64,000 bases of DNA from an uncultured Rhizobium sp. (GTDB lineage Bacteria > Pseudomonadota > Alphaproteobacteria > Rhizobiales > Rhizobiaceae): contig CAMFIE010000003.1 in the NCBI GenBank assembly GCA_945952315.1, positions 151,291-215,290 on the forward strand, in the 5' to 3' direction. This document shows positions 19,459-28,501 of this stretch, piece by piece; within the stretch, counting starts at the first letter, position 1, and each line of letters starts with the position of its first letter. The position numbers were made by a program, and so were the translations under genes. The notes under the pieces are model-generated. The model saw only the letters and a program-made list of their open reading frames with translations, did no database searches and was not told where the DNA came from.

Positions 19459-20628
19459 TCAAACTTTTACCCAGCTGCCATTTTTCTTCGAAGACGCGAT
19501 GCAGGCCTCTACGAAGGCAACGCCCTTCACACCATCCTCCACGGTCGGGTAGATCACGCTGGGGTCACACGCCTCGCCTCTGCGGCGGGCCTGAATTGCC
19601 CGGGCCGCTTCCGAATAGATGGTGGCAAAACCTTCGAGATAGCCCTCCGGATGTCCGCCCGGTATGCGGCTCACGCGATTGGCGGCAGCATTTGCCCCGG
19701 CGCCTGCCCGCGTCAAGAGCTGGCGCGGTTTGCCAAGCTCTGTAAACCAGAGATAATTCGGGTCCGCCTGCACCCATTCGATGCCGCCCTTGGTGCCATA
19801 AACGCGCAGGCGCAGGCCGTTCTCATGACCGGTCGCGACCTGGCTGCACCAGAGCATGCCCTTGGCACCACCGCGGAAACGCAGCATCACATGCGCATTG
19901 TCGTCCAGCCTGCGACCCGGCACGAAGGTGTGCACATCGGCCGCCAGCTCTTCAAGCTCCAGCCCGGTGACGAAAGAGGCAAGATTATAGGCATGTGTGC
20001 CAATATCCCCCGTTGAGCCACCGGCGCCCGACTGCTTCGGATCGGTGCGCCAGGCGGCCTGCTTCTGGCCGGCCTGTTCGATCGGCTCGGCAAGCCAGTC
20101 CTGAGGATACTCGACCTGAACGATCCGGAGCTCGCCAAGATCACCATTCTTCACCATTTCGCGGGCCTGCCGCACCATGGGATAGCCGGTGTAATTATGG
20201 GTGAGGATGAAGAGCGCGTCCGATTCCTGCGCCACCTTCATCAGCTTCCTGGCATCGGAAAGATTTGAGGTCAGCGGCTTGTCACAAATCACATGAATGC
20301 CGCGTTTCAGAAACTCCCGCGCGGCGGGATAGTGCATATGGTTGGGCGTGACGATGGCGACAGCCTCGATGCCATTCTTCAGCCGCGCCTCGCGGATCGC
20401 CATGGATTTGAAGTCGTCATAGGTGCGGGCCGGATCAAGACCAAGCTCAAGGCCCGACTGGCGTGCCTTTTCCGGCGTTGAGGACAAGGCACCGGCCACC
20501 AGCTCGTAATGATCATCAATGCGGGCTGCAATACGATGCACGGCGCCGATGAAGGCACCGGAGCCACCGCCGACCATGCCGAGCCGAATACGCGCCTCCC
20601 GCTTTTCCGTGCTGCCTTCGATTGCCAT
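19459..20628 (-). CDS. Gfo/Idh/MocA family NAD(P)-dependent oxidoreductase
   Basis: A 389-residue sugar or cyclitol dehydrogenase. The N-terminal Rossmann fold has LGMVGGGSGAFIGAVHR; VAIVTPNHMHYPAAREFLKRG and the catalytic-region VICDKPLTSN (Lys of the E/D-K-P motif) follow. A C-terminal alpha/beta substrate domain completes it, with GGSTGDIGTHAYNLASFVTG giving the conserved D-x-G-x-H. ATG at 20628 follows GAGGAG. The substrate, perhaps an inositol or rare sugar, cannot be inferred because there are no sugar genes around it. Confidence 0.9.
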   Translation of the reverse strand: MAIEGSTEKREARIRLGMVGGGSGAFIGAVHRIAARIDDHYELVAGALSSTPEKARQSGLELGLDPARTYDDFKSMAIREARLKNGIEAVAIVTPNHMHYPAAREFLKRGIHVICDKPLTSNLSDARKLMKVAQESDALFILTHNYTGYPMVRQAREMVKNGDLGELRIVQVEYPQDWLAEPIEQAGQKQAAWRTDPKQSGAGGSTGDIGTHAYNLASFVTGLELEELAADVHTFVPGRRLDDNAHVMLRFRGGAKGMLWCSQVATGHENGLRLRVYGTKGGIEWVQADPNYLWFTELGKPRQLLTRAGAGANAAANRVSRIPGGHPEGYLEGFATIYSEAARAIQARRRGEACDPSVIYPTVEDGVKGVAFVEACIASSKKNGSWVKV

Positions 20629-20668
20629 GCCACTCCTCCTCACATTCCCTGGTGAACCGGACTGCGCT

Positions 20669-20686
20669 GATTTAAATCGTTTCGCA
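20669..20686 (-). repeat. Intergenic motif TGCGAAACGATTTAAATC, copy 1
   Basis: This 18-bp sequence, read on the minus strand, lies about 41-58 bp upstream of the oxidoreductase start. The same motif with one difference is found 22-39 bp upstream of aroA (54835-54852). It may be a promoter-associated element or a dispersed short repeat. Confidence 0.4.
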
Positions 20687-20782
20687 TTCCGAAATCAATC
20701 GGGAAACCGCCCTCTCCCCTGTTCCGTTGCAAGCAGCCACGAGGCACTGGAAAGCAGCGACAAAGCCGCTATCTTGCCTGAC

Positions 20783-21790
20783 ATGAAACCCGATGCGCTC
20801 CTTTACCCTGCACCGGCGGGCCTCTATTGCCCGGCAGGCGATTTCTATGTTGATCCCGTCGAGCCGGTTGCCCGGGCGCTGATCACGCATGGCCATTCCG
20901 ACCATGCCCGCGCCGGACATGGTGCCGTGCTCGCAAGCCGCGAGACGCTGGATATCATGCGTATCCGGATGGGGGAGGATTTCTGCGCAGAGGCGCAGGT
21001 GGCAATCCCCGGGGAGCCCGTCTCGATCCGGGGCGTCACCGTTTCCTTCCATCCCGCAGGCCATGTGCTGGGCTCCTGCCAGATCCGCATCGAACACAAG
21101 GGTTGCCAAATCGTCGTTTCGGGCGATTACAAGCGTGGCATAGACCCCACTGCGGCCCCTTTCGAGCCGGTCGCCTGCGATGTCTTCATCACCGAGGCCA
21201 CCTTTGGCCTGCCGGTATTCCGCCATCCGGATCCGCTGCTGGAAACGGCGAAGCTCCTTTCCTCGCTGCGCCAGTTTGATCAGCGCACCCACTTTGTCGG
21301 CGCCTATGCGCTGGGCAAGGCACAGCGGGTGATCTCGCTCCTGCGAAGAGGCGGCTATGACGAGCCGATCTATCTGCATGGCGCAATGACCAGACTTTGC
21401 GATTATTATCAGGCCGAGGGTATCGATCTTGGGCCATTGCGCGCGGTTGCCGATGAGCCGGCCGCGGATTTTTGCGGTCGCGTGGTGATCGGCCCGCCAT
21501 CGGCATTCGGTGGCACCTGGATGCGGCGCTTTGCCGATCCCTTGCCTGCCTTTGCCTCGGGATGGATGATGGTTCGCCAGCGTGCCCGACAAAGGGGCGT
21601 TGAATTGCCACTGGTGATTTCCGATCATTGTGACTGGCAGGAACTGACCGAGACAATCCGCGAGCTTTCCCCGGCTGAAGTCTGGGTGACGCATGGGCGT
21701 GAGGAAGCCTTGGTTCGCTGGTGCGGATTGAACGGCATTGCGGCACGTCCCCTCCATCTCATCGGTTACGAGGACGAGGGGGACGCATGA
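20783..21790 (+). CDS. Ligase-associated DNA exonuclease (metallo-beta-lactamase fold)
   Basis: A 335-residue protein of the beta-CASP / SNM1-like nuclease type. The metal-binding HGHSDH is at residues 36-41 (ALITHGHSDHARAGHG). FHPAGHVLGSCQIRIE gives a second His motif, VVSGDY the bridging Asp, and LPLVISDHCDWQEL a later Asp/His. Its stop codon overlaps the ATG of the ligase gene (ATGA at 21787-21790), so the two are translationally coupled. By analogy with similar pairs it trims DNA ends before ligation. ATG at 20783 is chosen from family alignment; earlier in-frame codons would extend into the neighbouring promoter. Confidence 0.9.
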   Translation: MKPDALLYPAPAGLYCPAGDFYVDPVEPVARALITHGHSDHARAGHGAVLASRETLDIMRIRMGEDFCAEAQVAIPGEPVSIRGVTVSFHPAGHVLGSCQIRIEHKGCQIVVSGDYKRGIDPTAAPFEPVACDVFITEATFGLPVFRHPDPLLETAKLLSSLRQFDQRTHFVGAYALGKAQRVISLLRRGGYDEPIYLHGAMTRLCDYYQAEGIDLGPLRAVADEPAADFCGRVVIGPPSAFGGTWMRRFADPLPAFASGWMMVRQRARQRGVELPLVISDHCDWQELTETIRELSPAEVWVTHGREEALVRWCGLNGIAARPLHLIGYEDEGDA

Positions 21791-23403
21791 AGGCCTTTTC
21801 AACCCTTCTCGACCGTCTGGTGCTGACCCCGGGCCGCAATGCAAAACGGCAGTTGCTCGCAGACTATTTTCGCGCCACGCCCGATCCGGACCGGGGCTAT
21901 GCGCTCGCCGCCATTGCCGGCACGCTCGATGTTTTGCATGTCAAGCCAAAGCTTCTGCGCGAACTGGTGATGGAACGCATCGATGCGGAGCTCTTCCGCT
22001 ATTCCTACGACTATGTGGGCGATCTTGCCGAAACCATCGCCCTGATCTGGGATCATGATGGCGTACCGGAAGAGGCGGCGTTTGATGCCGGGCTTCGCCT
22101 CGGCGCAGTGGTAGAGGCATTGAATGGAGCGGGCAAGCTTCAGGTGCGGCCGCTCGTGCGCTCCCTTCTGAACCGGCTCGATGCATCCGGGCGCTATGCC
22201 TTCATCAAACTTGCAACCGGCGGCCTGCGGATGGGGATTTCCGCAAAGCTCGCGATGCAGGCACTCGCCGATCTCGGGACGCAGGATGCGGGCGAGATCG
22301 AGGCCCTCTGGCATGGGCTCGCCCCTCCCTATGAAAGCCTGTTTGCCTGGATCGAAGGCCGGGCCGGGCCGCCGGAAATGTCGGCGCCTGTGATCTTTCA
22401 TCCCGTAATGCTGGCAAATCCCGTCGAGCCCGGCGATCTCGAGACACTTACACCCTCCCTTTATGCGGCAGAATGGAAATGGGACGGGATTCGCATTCAG
22501 ATCACACGCCGCAAGGAAACGGTGCGCCTCTTTTCCCGAAGTGGTGAGGATATTTCGGGGAGTTTTCCCGATCTCATCGACGCCATTCCGTTCGAGGGTA
22601 CCATTGATGGCGAATTGCTGGTCGGCAGCCGGAATGAGCAAGGCCGGCTTTCGGCGCGGCCCTTTTCGGACCTCCAGCAAAGGCTCAACCGCAAATCGGT
22701 CTCGGGCAAGGTAATCGAGGAATTTCCGGTCTTTGTGCGCGCCTATGATCTTCTCTTTCAGGGAGAGCAGGATGTGCGGCCAATGCCGTTCGAAGCCCGT
22801 CGCGCGCGGCTGGCAGAGCTGATTTCTGCAGCCGGAAATGCGCCATTCGATCTTTCGCCGCTGGTTGATTTCGCAAGCTTCGAAGCGCTCGACCGCCTAC
22901 GTCTTTCCCCGCCGGATCCGGTCATCGAAGGGGTGATGCTGAAGCGACGCGACAGCGTCTATCAGGCAGGCCGTATGAAAGGTCCCTGGTTCAAGTGGAA
23001 GCGGGATCCGCATGTCATCGATGCGGTGCTGATTTATGCCCAGCGCGGCCATGGCAAACGTTCGAGCTATTATTCGGATTTCACCTTCGGTGTCTGGGCG
23101 CAAGGGCCGGAGTGTGACCAGCTGGTGCCTGTGGGCAAGGCCTATTTCGGCTTTACAGACGAGGAACTGCTGCTGCTTGACCGGTTTGTGCGCAACAATA
23201 CCGTGGACCGGTTCGGTCCGGTGCGCGTTCTGAAAGCAACGAAAAGCGAGGGTTTTGTCGTTGAGGTGGCCTTTGAAGGGCTTAATCGCTCGAACCGGCA
23301 TAAATCCGGCGTCGCCATGCGCTTTCCCCGGATTTCACGGTTGCGGCAGGACAAGAAACCGGAAGATGCGGACAGGCTTGACCAGCTGAAAGCCATGCTC
23401 TGA
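21787..23403 (+). CDS. ATP-dependent DNA ligase, cisplatin-resistance/ligase-associated type
   Basis: A 538-residue ligase. An N-terminal helical DNA-binding domain (residues 1-200) precedes the nucleotidyltransferase domain. Motif I is EWKWDGIRIQI with the adenylated Lys231. Motif III-like FVRAYDLLFQGEQD, motif IV VIEGVMLKRRDS and motif V WFKWKRD follow; an OB-fold with VGKAYFGFTDEEL ends it. It seals nicks using ATP, in addition to the housekeeping NAD-dependent LigA. It is coupled to the upstream exonuclease. The Lhr-type helicase and phosphoesterase often found with this pair are absent here. Confidence 0.93.
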   Translation: MKAFSTLLDRLVLTPGRNAKRQLLADYFRATPDPDRGYALAAIAGTLDVLHVKPKLLRELVMERIDAELFRYSYDYVGDLAETIALIWDHDGVPEEAAFDAGLRLGAVVEALNGAGKLQVRPLVRSLLNRLDASGRYAFIKLATGGLRMGISAKLAMQALADLGTQDAGEIEALWHGLAPPYESLFAWIEGRAGPPEMSAPVIFHPVMLANPVEPGDLETLTPSLYAAEWKWDGIRIQITRRKETVRLFSRSGEDISGSFPDLIDAIPFEGTIDGELLVGSRNEQGRLSARPFSDLQQRLNRKSVSGKVIEEFPVFVRAYDLLFQGEQDVRPMPFEARRARLAELISAAGNAPFDLSPLVDFASFEALDRLRLSPPDPVIEGVMLKRRDSVYQAGRMKGPWFKWKRDPHVIDAVLIYAQRGHGKRSSYYSDFTFGVWAQGPECDQLVPVGKAYFGFTDEELLLLDRFVRNNTVDRFGPVRVLKATKSEGFVVEVAFEGLNRSNRHKSGVAMRFPRISRLRQDKKPEDADRLDQLKAML

Positions 23404-23452
23404 AAAAGCGGTCCAGAGCACGGCTTTTCGCCGATTGGCCGGGAAGGGACGA

Positions 23453-24226
23453 TCAGCGATGCTTGAATTCGGCGGGACGCTTTTCGACAAAGGCGGCCAT
23501 GCCTTCCTTTTGGTCGTCCAGCGCAAACATTGCATGAAACACCCTGCGCTCATGCCGCAGCCCTTCGGCAAGGCTGAGCTGATCGGCACGATTGACCGCT
23601 TCCTTGACCATCATTGCGGCGGGAAGCGACATGGAGGCAATGGTGTCAGCAGTGCGGATCGCATCCTCGAGCAGTTCCGAGGCGGGCAGGATACGGGACA
23701 CGAGGCCTGCCCGTTCGGCTTCGTCCGCATCCATCATCCGTCCCGTCAGGCACATTTCCATCGCCTTCGATCGGCCGATCAGCCGCGTCAGACGCTGGCT
23801 CCCGCCCATACCGGGCATCACACCGAGCTTGATTTCCGGCTGGCCGAACTTGGCCGTATCGGCTGCGAGGATGAAATCGCACATCATCGCCAGCTCGCAT
23901 CCGCCCCCGAGGGCATAGCCGGATACGGCAGCGATCACCGGCTTTCGCACCGCGAGCATGCGGTCCCAGGCGGAAAACCAGTCGTTGGAATACATCTCGA
24001 TATAGCTGGCCGACTGCATTTCCTTGATATCGGCCCCGGCGGCGAAGGCTTTTTCCGAACCGGTGATGACGATGCAGCCGATGTCCTGATCGCTGTCGAA
24101 ACGGGCGAGCGCATCCAGCAGTTCACCGGTGAGCTGCCGGTTGATGGCGTTCAGCGCCTTTGGGCGATTGAGCGTGATCAGACCGACACGGCCACGGGTC
24201 TCGGTCAGGATCGTTTCATAGGTCAT
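23453..24226 (-). CDS. Enoyl-CoA hydratase
   Basis: A 257-residue crotonase. The oxyanion-hole segment [12 protein letters not shown] and [31 protein letters not shown], with the two catalytic glutamates in GGCELAM and GQPEIKLG, are clear. It adds water to 2-enoyl-CoA. It is the last gene of a four-gene minus-strand operon; in valine breakdown it would hydrate methacrylyl-CoA to 3-hydroxyisobutyryl-CoA, although it closely resembles general fatty-acid hydratases. It starts 12 bp after the 3-hydroxyisobutyrate dehydrogenase gene, preceded by GAGGAG. Confidence 0.93.
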   Translation of the reverse strand: MTYETILTETRGRVGLITLNRPKALNAINRQLTGELLDALARFDSDQDIGCIVITGSEKAFAAGADIKEMQSASYIEMYSNDWFSAWDRMLAVRKPVIAAVSGYALGGGCELAMMCDFILAADTAKFGQPEIKLGVMPGMGGSQRLTRLIGRSKAMEMCLTGRMMDADEAERAGLVSRILPASELLEDAIRTADTIASMSLPAAMMVKEAVNRADQLSLAEGLRHERRVFHAMFALDDQKEGMAAFVEKRPAEFKHR

Positions 24227-24238
24227 GGCGCTTGCTCC

Positions 24239-25126
24239 TCAGGCCGAACGTTCACGGATGAGATGGATAATGGCGGAGAAATCCGCACCCCCGTGCCCAT
24301 CCTTGTCAAGGCTTTCATAAAGGGCTGTGGCATGCGCGCCAAGCGGTGTTTCAGCACCGGCCGCCTTTGCTGCCTCCTGCGACAACTTCAGATCCTTGAG
24401 CATCAGTGCGGCCGCGAAGCCCGGCTTGTAGTCCCGGTTGGCGGGCGAGGCCGGGACCGGACCAGGCACCGGACAATAGCTTGTGAGGGACCAGCACTGA
24501 CCGGACGAGGTGGAGGCGACATCAAACAGCGACTGATGGGAAAGACCCAATTTTTCCGCAAGCACAAAGGCTTCACAGACGGCGGTCATGGAAATGCCAA
24601 GGATCATGTTGTTGCAGATCTTGGCCGCCTGACCGGCACCTGCATCACCGCAATGCACGATCTTCTTGCCCATTGCGGCAAGCACCGGTTCGGCCCGGTT
24701 GAAGGCTTCCCCCGATCCGCCCACCATGAAGGTGAGCGTCGCCGCCTGCGCACCACCCGTACCACCCGAAACCGGAGCATCGACGGCCAAAAGGCCGTTG
24801 CCCGACGCGAGCGCGTGCGCCTTTCGGGCGCTATCGACATCGATGGTGGAACAATCGATCAGCAATGTTCCCGGCGCGATCGTGCCCATCAACCCTTCCC
24901 AGACCGAGAGCACATGACGACCGGCAGGCAGCATGGTCACGACGATTTCCGCTCCCGATGCAGCATCGGCTGCACTTTCGCACAGCGTGACACCATTTGC
25001 GGCAGCTTCAGCCCGGCTGGTCTCCGAAAGATCGAAGCCGCGCACGGCAAAACCGGCTTTTACCAGATTGGCGGCCATCGGCCCGCCCATATTGCCAAGC
25101 CCGATAAAGGCGATTGTGGTGCTCAT
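24239..25126 (-). CDS. mmsB: 3-hydroxyisobutyrate dehydrogenase
   Basis: A 295-residue beta-hydroxyacid dehydrogenase. TIAFIGLGNMGGPMAANLVKAG is the NAD-binding N-terminus; VDAPVSGGTGGAQAATLTFMVGG is the substrate-binding DAPVSGG motif; GQAAKICNNMILG carries the catalytic Lys. It oxidises 3-hydroxyisobutyrate to methylmalonate semialdehyde. AAGGAT precedes the ATG. It lies between the 3-hydroxyisobutyryl-CoA hydrolase gene (20 bp upstream) and the enoyl-CoA hydratase gene, fixing its role in valine degradation. The next enzyme, methylmalonate-semialdehyde dehydrogenase (MmsA), is not in this operon. Confidence 0.95.
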   Translation of the reverse strand: MSTTIAFIGLGNMGGPMAANLVKAGFAVRGFDLSETSRAEAAANGVTLCESAADAASGAEIVVTMLPAGRHVLSVWEGLMGTIAPGTLLIDCSTIDVDSARKAHALASGNGLLAVDAPVSGGTGGAQAATLTFMVGGSGEAFNRAEPVLAAMGKKIVHCGDAGAGQAAKICNNMILGISMTAVCEAFVLAEKLGLSHQSLFDVASTSSGQCWSLTSYCPVPGPVPASPANRDYKPGFAAALMLKDLKLSQEAAKAAGAETPLGAHATALYESLDKDGHGGADFSAIIHLIRERSA

Positions 25127-25146
25127 GGGTAATCCTTCCTGTCTTT

Positions 25147-26196
25147 TCAGGCAAAGAGCGGGCGATGCCGCACTGTGAAATAGGTCTCGACCAGATCGGG
25201 GCTGACTTCTGCCACCGTGCCCGGTTGCCAGCGCGGATTGCGGTCCTTGTCGATGATTGCCGCACGCACGCCCTCATAGAAATCATGCCCGGCAATCATG
25301 CCGCCCGTCACCCGGAATTCCCGTTCCAGACAGGTGCGAAGATCCGGCGCATTGCGGCCCATCCGGTAAAGGGCGAGTGTGACCTTGAGGCTGACCGGCG
25401 ATTTTGCCGCAAGCAGCGCAAGCGTTTCTGCCGCAAAGGGATCGCTCTCCCGGGACAGGGCGGCAAGGATGCCTTCCACCGTTTCCTGCGAGAAGGCGCG
25501 GTCGATCAGCGCCAGCCTTTCCGGCGGCAGGGCAAGCGAGGTATTCTGCGCAAGGCTCTCGACCAGAGCCGTAACGTCGCGATGGCCCGCATCCCGCGGC
25601 AAGACCGCAAGCGCCTCGATCAGATCCTCGATTGCTCCTTCCGGAACGAAATAGTCACCGATACCGGCATGTATGGTTTCAGCCGGCCCGCAGTTCACAC
25701 CTGTCATTGCAAGATAGGTCCCGAAATGGCCGGGCTTGCGGGTGAGCAGCCAGGAGGCGCCGACATCCGGGAAAAAGCCGATCCCGACTTCAGGCATGGC
25801 AAAACGGGTCCGCTCGATCACGATCCTATGGCTCGCATGGCCAGCAAGGCCGACGCCACCGCCCATGGTAATGCCGTTCATTACGGCAAGCACCGGTTTT
25901 CCGAAACGGCTTAGGCGCTCGTCCAGACAATATTCCTCCCGCCAGAAGGTTTCCGGCAGGTCCTCGCCTGCCCGGCCTGCATCATAAAGCGCGCGAATGT
26001 CGCCGCCTGCGCAAAAGGCCCGCTCACCTTCGCCGATCATCAACACGGCACGGATGGTCGCGTCCCGCTCGACGTCATCAAGCACGGTTTCCAGGAGACG
26101 CACCATGTTCAGCGAAAGGCTGTTCAAGACCTGCGGCCGGTTCAGGCGGATGAGCAGCAGGCTGCCCTGCTGTTCGATCAAAAGCTCGTCCTGCAT
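25147..26196 (-). CDS. 3-hydroxyisobutyryl-CoA hydrolase
   Basis: A 349-residue crotonase-fold thioesterase. FCAGGDIRALYDAGR and MNGITMGGGVGLAGHASHRIVIERTRFAMPEVGIGFFPDVGASWLL are characteristic: hydrolases carry GGGVGLAGH and PEVGIGFFPDVGA where hydratases differ. The C-terminal extension FYEGVRAAIIDKDRNPRW is also typical. It releases free 3-hydroxyisobutyrate from its CoA ester. ATG at 26196 follows GAGGAGA; an upstream in-frame start at 26235 would run into the acyl-CoA dehydrogenase gene. It lies 10 bp from that gene. Confidence 0.95.
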   Translation of the reverse strand: MQDELLIEQQGSLLLIRLNRPQVLNSLSLNMVRLLETVLDDVERDATIRAVLMIGEGERAFCAGGDIRALYDAGRAGEDLPETFWREEYCLDERLSRFGKPVLAVMNGITMGGGVGLAGHASHRIVIERTRFAMPEVGIGFFPDVGASWLLTRKPGHFGTYLAMTGVNCGPAETIHAGIGDYFVPEGAIEDLIEALAVLPRDAGHRDVTALVESLAQNTSLALPPERLALIDRAFSQETVEGILAALSRESDPFAAETLALLAAKSPVSLKVTLALYRMGRNAPDLRTCLEREFRVTGGMIAGHDFYEGVRAAIIDKDRNPRWQPGTVAEVSPDLVETYFTVRHRPLFA

Positions 26197-26206
26197 TGGT
26201 CTCTCC

Positions 26207-27349
26207 TCAGCCTCGAGCGACAATCGAGCGGGCAATGATCAGCCGCATGATCTCGTTGGTGCCTTCCAGAATCTGGTGCACCCGCAGATCACGCACGATC
26301 TTTTCGAGGCCATAATCGGCAAGATAGCCATAGCCACCCAGCATCTGGAGCGCATTGTTTGCCACATCGAAGGCCCGGTCCGTGACATGGCGCTTGGCCA
26401 TCGCACAGAGTTTGGTTGCCTCCGGATCGCGCCGGTCGAGTGCATCGGCAGCGCGAAGGAGGAAGGTACGCGATACTTCCAGATCGGTTTCCATATCCGC
26501 CAGGCGGAACTGCAATGCCTGAAACTCAACGATCGCCGCACCGAAGGCCCGCCGCTCACGCATATAGGCAAGCGCCTTCTCAAAGGCACTGGCTGCCCCG
26601 CCGAGTGCCGCGGCGGCGATATTCAGCCGCCCGCCATCAAGACCGGACATGGCGATGCGGAACCCCTCGCCTTCCTCGCCGAGCCGGTTTTCGACCGGGA
26701 TCCGGAGATTGTCGAGGATCACCGCGCGGGTCGGCTGGGCATTCCAGCCCATCTTGCGCTCGTTGACCCCGAAGGAGAGGCCGGGCGTGCCGTCTTCCAC
26801 CAGAAAGGCGGAGATTCCCTTCGGCCCATCCGCTCCGGTGCGCGCCATGATCAGATAAAGACCGGCAGCCCCTGCGCCGGAAATGAACTGCTTCTGACCC
26901 GAAAGCACGTAATCATCGCCATCTCTGACGGCGCGTGTCTTCAGCGCCGCCGCATCCGATCCGGAGCCCGGTTCTGTCAGGCAATAGCTCGACAACACGT
27001 CCATCGAGAGCAGCGATGGCAGAAAGCGGGCCTTCTGCGCGGCGCTGCCGAAACGGTCGATCATGCCGGCGACCATGTTGTGAATGGAAATATAGGCGGC
27101 AATCGAGGGGCAACCGCGCGCAAGCGCCTCGATGATCAGAACCGTATCAAGCCGGGTCAGGCCGGTTCCCCCCTGTTCTTCGCTGACATAGATGCCGCCC
27201 ATGCCGAGGGTTGCGGCCCTTTTCAGCACATCGCGGGGGAAGTGCTTTGTTTCGTCCCATTCCAGGGCGTGTGGCGCCAGCTCCTCCGCTGCGAAATCGC
27301 CGGCCATGGCGACGATCGCCTGCTGTTCCTCGCTCAGGTTGAAATCCAT
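26207..27349 (-). CDS. Isobutyryl-CoA dehydrogenase (acyl-CoA dehydrogenase family)
   Basis: A 380-residue FAD flavoenzyme. YCLTEPGSGSDAAALKTRA binds FAD and substrate, QKQFISGAGAAGLYLIMART follows, and the C-terminus has MLGGYGYLADYGLEKIVRDLRVHQILEGTNEIMRLI with the catalytic Glu in EGTNEI. It oxidises isobutyryl-CoA to methacrylyl-CoA, passing electrons to ETF. As the first gene of the minus-strand operon it sets the pathway as valine degradation, although short-branched-chain specificity is inferred from context. ATG at 27349 has a strong AGGAGG before it. Confidence 0.92.
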   Translation of the reverse strand: MDFNLSEEQQAIVAMAGDFAAEELAPHALEWDETKHFPRDVLKRAATLGMGGIYVSEEQGGTGLTRLDTVLIIEALARGCPSIAAYISIHNMVAGMIDRFGSAAQKARFLPSLLSMDVLSSYCLTEPGSGSDAAALKTRAVRDGDDYVLSGQKQFISGAGAAGLYLIMARTGADGPKGISAFLVEDGTPGLSFGVNERKMGWNAQPTRAVILDNLRIPVENRLGEEGEGFRIAMSGLDGGRLNIAAAALGGAASAFEKALAYMRERRAFGAAIVEFQALQFRLADMETDLEVSRTFLLRAADALDRRDPEATKLCAMAKRHVTDRAFDVANNALQMLGGYGYLADYGLEKIVRDLRVHQILEGTNEIMRLIIARSIVARG

Positions 27350-27399
27350 CGTTCCTCCTTGCTCGGCATCACACCGGGCCCATCCTCTTCGTCCTGCAT

Positions 27400-27415
27400 T
27401 GCATAAATTTCTGCA
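27400..27415. promoter_or_regulatory. Possible LysR-type operator
   Basis: TGCATAAATTTCTGCA lies in the 110-bp gap between the divergent acyl-CoA dehydrogenase and LysR genes. It has the imperfect dyad form with a T-N11-A core expected for LysR regulators. Only its position and symmetry support it. Confidence 0.35.
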
Positions 27416-27459
27416 CCGATATACGGGTAATTTAGCCCATCTATTGTGCAGGAATTCCC

Positions 27460-28362
27460 ATGCTGAAGCCTTTTGACTGGGATCTTTTGCGTTCATTTCT
27501 CGCGGTCGCCCGAAGCGGCAAGCTGACGCTCGCCGCGCGCCGCCTCAGGATAGACCATTCTACGCTGTCCCGCCGGATCACGGCACTGGAAACCGCGCTG
27601 AAAACACGGCTCTTCGACAAAAGTCTGAACGGCTATACGCTGACACCGGATGGCGAGAGGCTGCTTGGCGAGGCCGAGCGGATGGAAAGCGCAGTGATGG
27701 CGATCCAGAATGATATTGCCGCAGGCCATTCCGATGTGTCGGGCACGGTGCGGATCGGGACACCCGACGGCTTCGGCACCAAATATCTCGCGCCGAGGAT
27801 CGGGGCGCTTGCAGAGCGTCACCCGGGGCTGGATATCGAGCTTGTGGCCAATCCGCGCGCCTTCAGCCTGTCGAAGCGTGAAGCCGACATTGCCATCGGT
27901 CTCTCACCCACCGGCCATGGACGGCTTCACACCGAAAAGCTCTCCGACTATGAACTCGGTGTCTATGGCGCATCCCATCGCGCTGCCGATTTTTCCGATA
28001 TTGCCGAAGCGGCTGACATGCAGGGTCGACCTTTCGTTTCCTATATCGATGACCTGATTTACACGCCGGAGCTCGACTATCTGCCGCTGATCGCACGCGC
28101 CCTCACCCCGAGGCTCAAAAGCTCGAACCTGATTGCGCAGGCGGAAGCGGTGGCATCGGGCGCCGGGCTTGGCGTGCTGCCCTGTTTTCTTGCCGACCGG
28201 GACCCGCGGTTTTTCCGGGTTCTGCCGGGAAAGGTACGGCTGGTGCGCAGCCTGTTCATGACGGTGCATGTCGATATGCGACCCCTTTCGCGTATCCGGG
28301 CAACGCTTGATTTCATTCGGGAAAGTGTTCTTGAGGACCGGGCGATCTTCCTTCCTGCATGA
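27460..28362 (+). CDS. LysR family transcriptional regulator
   Basis: A 300-residue LysR protein. The helix-turn-helix is at residues 5-45 (DLLRSFLAVARSGKLTLAARRLRIDHSTLSRRITALE). A two-lobed effector domain starts near residue 90. It is transcribed away from the valine operon from a shared 110-bp control region, the usual layout for a LysR regulator of its neighbour. The small molecule sensed is unknown; a valine-pathway intermediate is a reasonable guess. Confidence 0.93.
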   Translation: MLKPFDWDLLRSFLAVARSGKLTLAARRLRIDHSTLSRRITALETALKTRLFDKSLNGYTLTPDGERLLGEAERMESAVMAIQNDIAAGHSDVSGTVRIGTPDGFGTKYLAPRIGALAERHPGLDIELVANPRAFSLSKREADIAIGLSPTGHGRLHTEKLSDYELGVYGASHRAADFSDIAEAADMQGRPFVSYIDDLIYTPELDYLPLIARALTPRLKSSNLIAQAEAVASGAGLGVLPCFLADRDPRFFRVLPGKVRLVRSLFMTVHVDMRPLSRIRATLDFIRESVLEDRAIFLPA

Positions 28363-28501
28363 TTGTAAAACAAGCAGGTTTGGAACAGGCAAAATACCGC
28401 CTTGACTGTTGACATTGAAAATCTGCTCGGATCAACTTCCCCCGCGCCGGATGATCTGGCCAAGACCTCGAAAACGGGGCGACAAAAGGGGCGTGAACAG
28501 C

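Noticed and set aside
23435..25132. 565-codon plus-strand frame through the valine operon
   Set aside because: It crosses two well-recognised minus-strand enzymes and their intergenic gap and shows no family.
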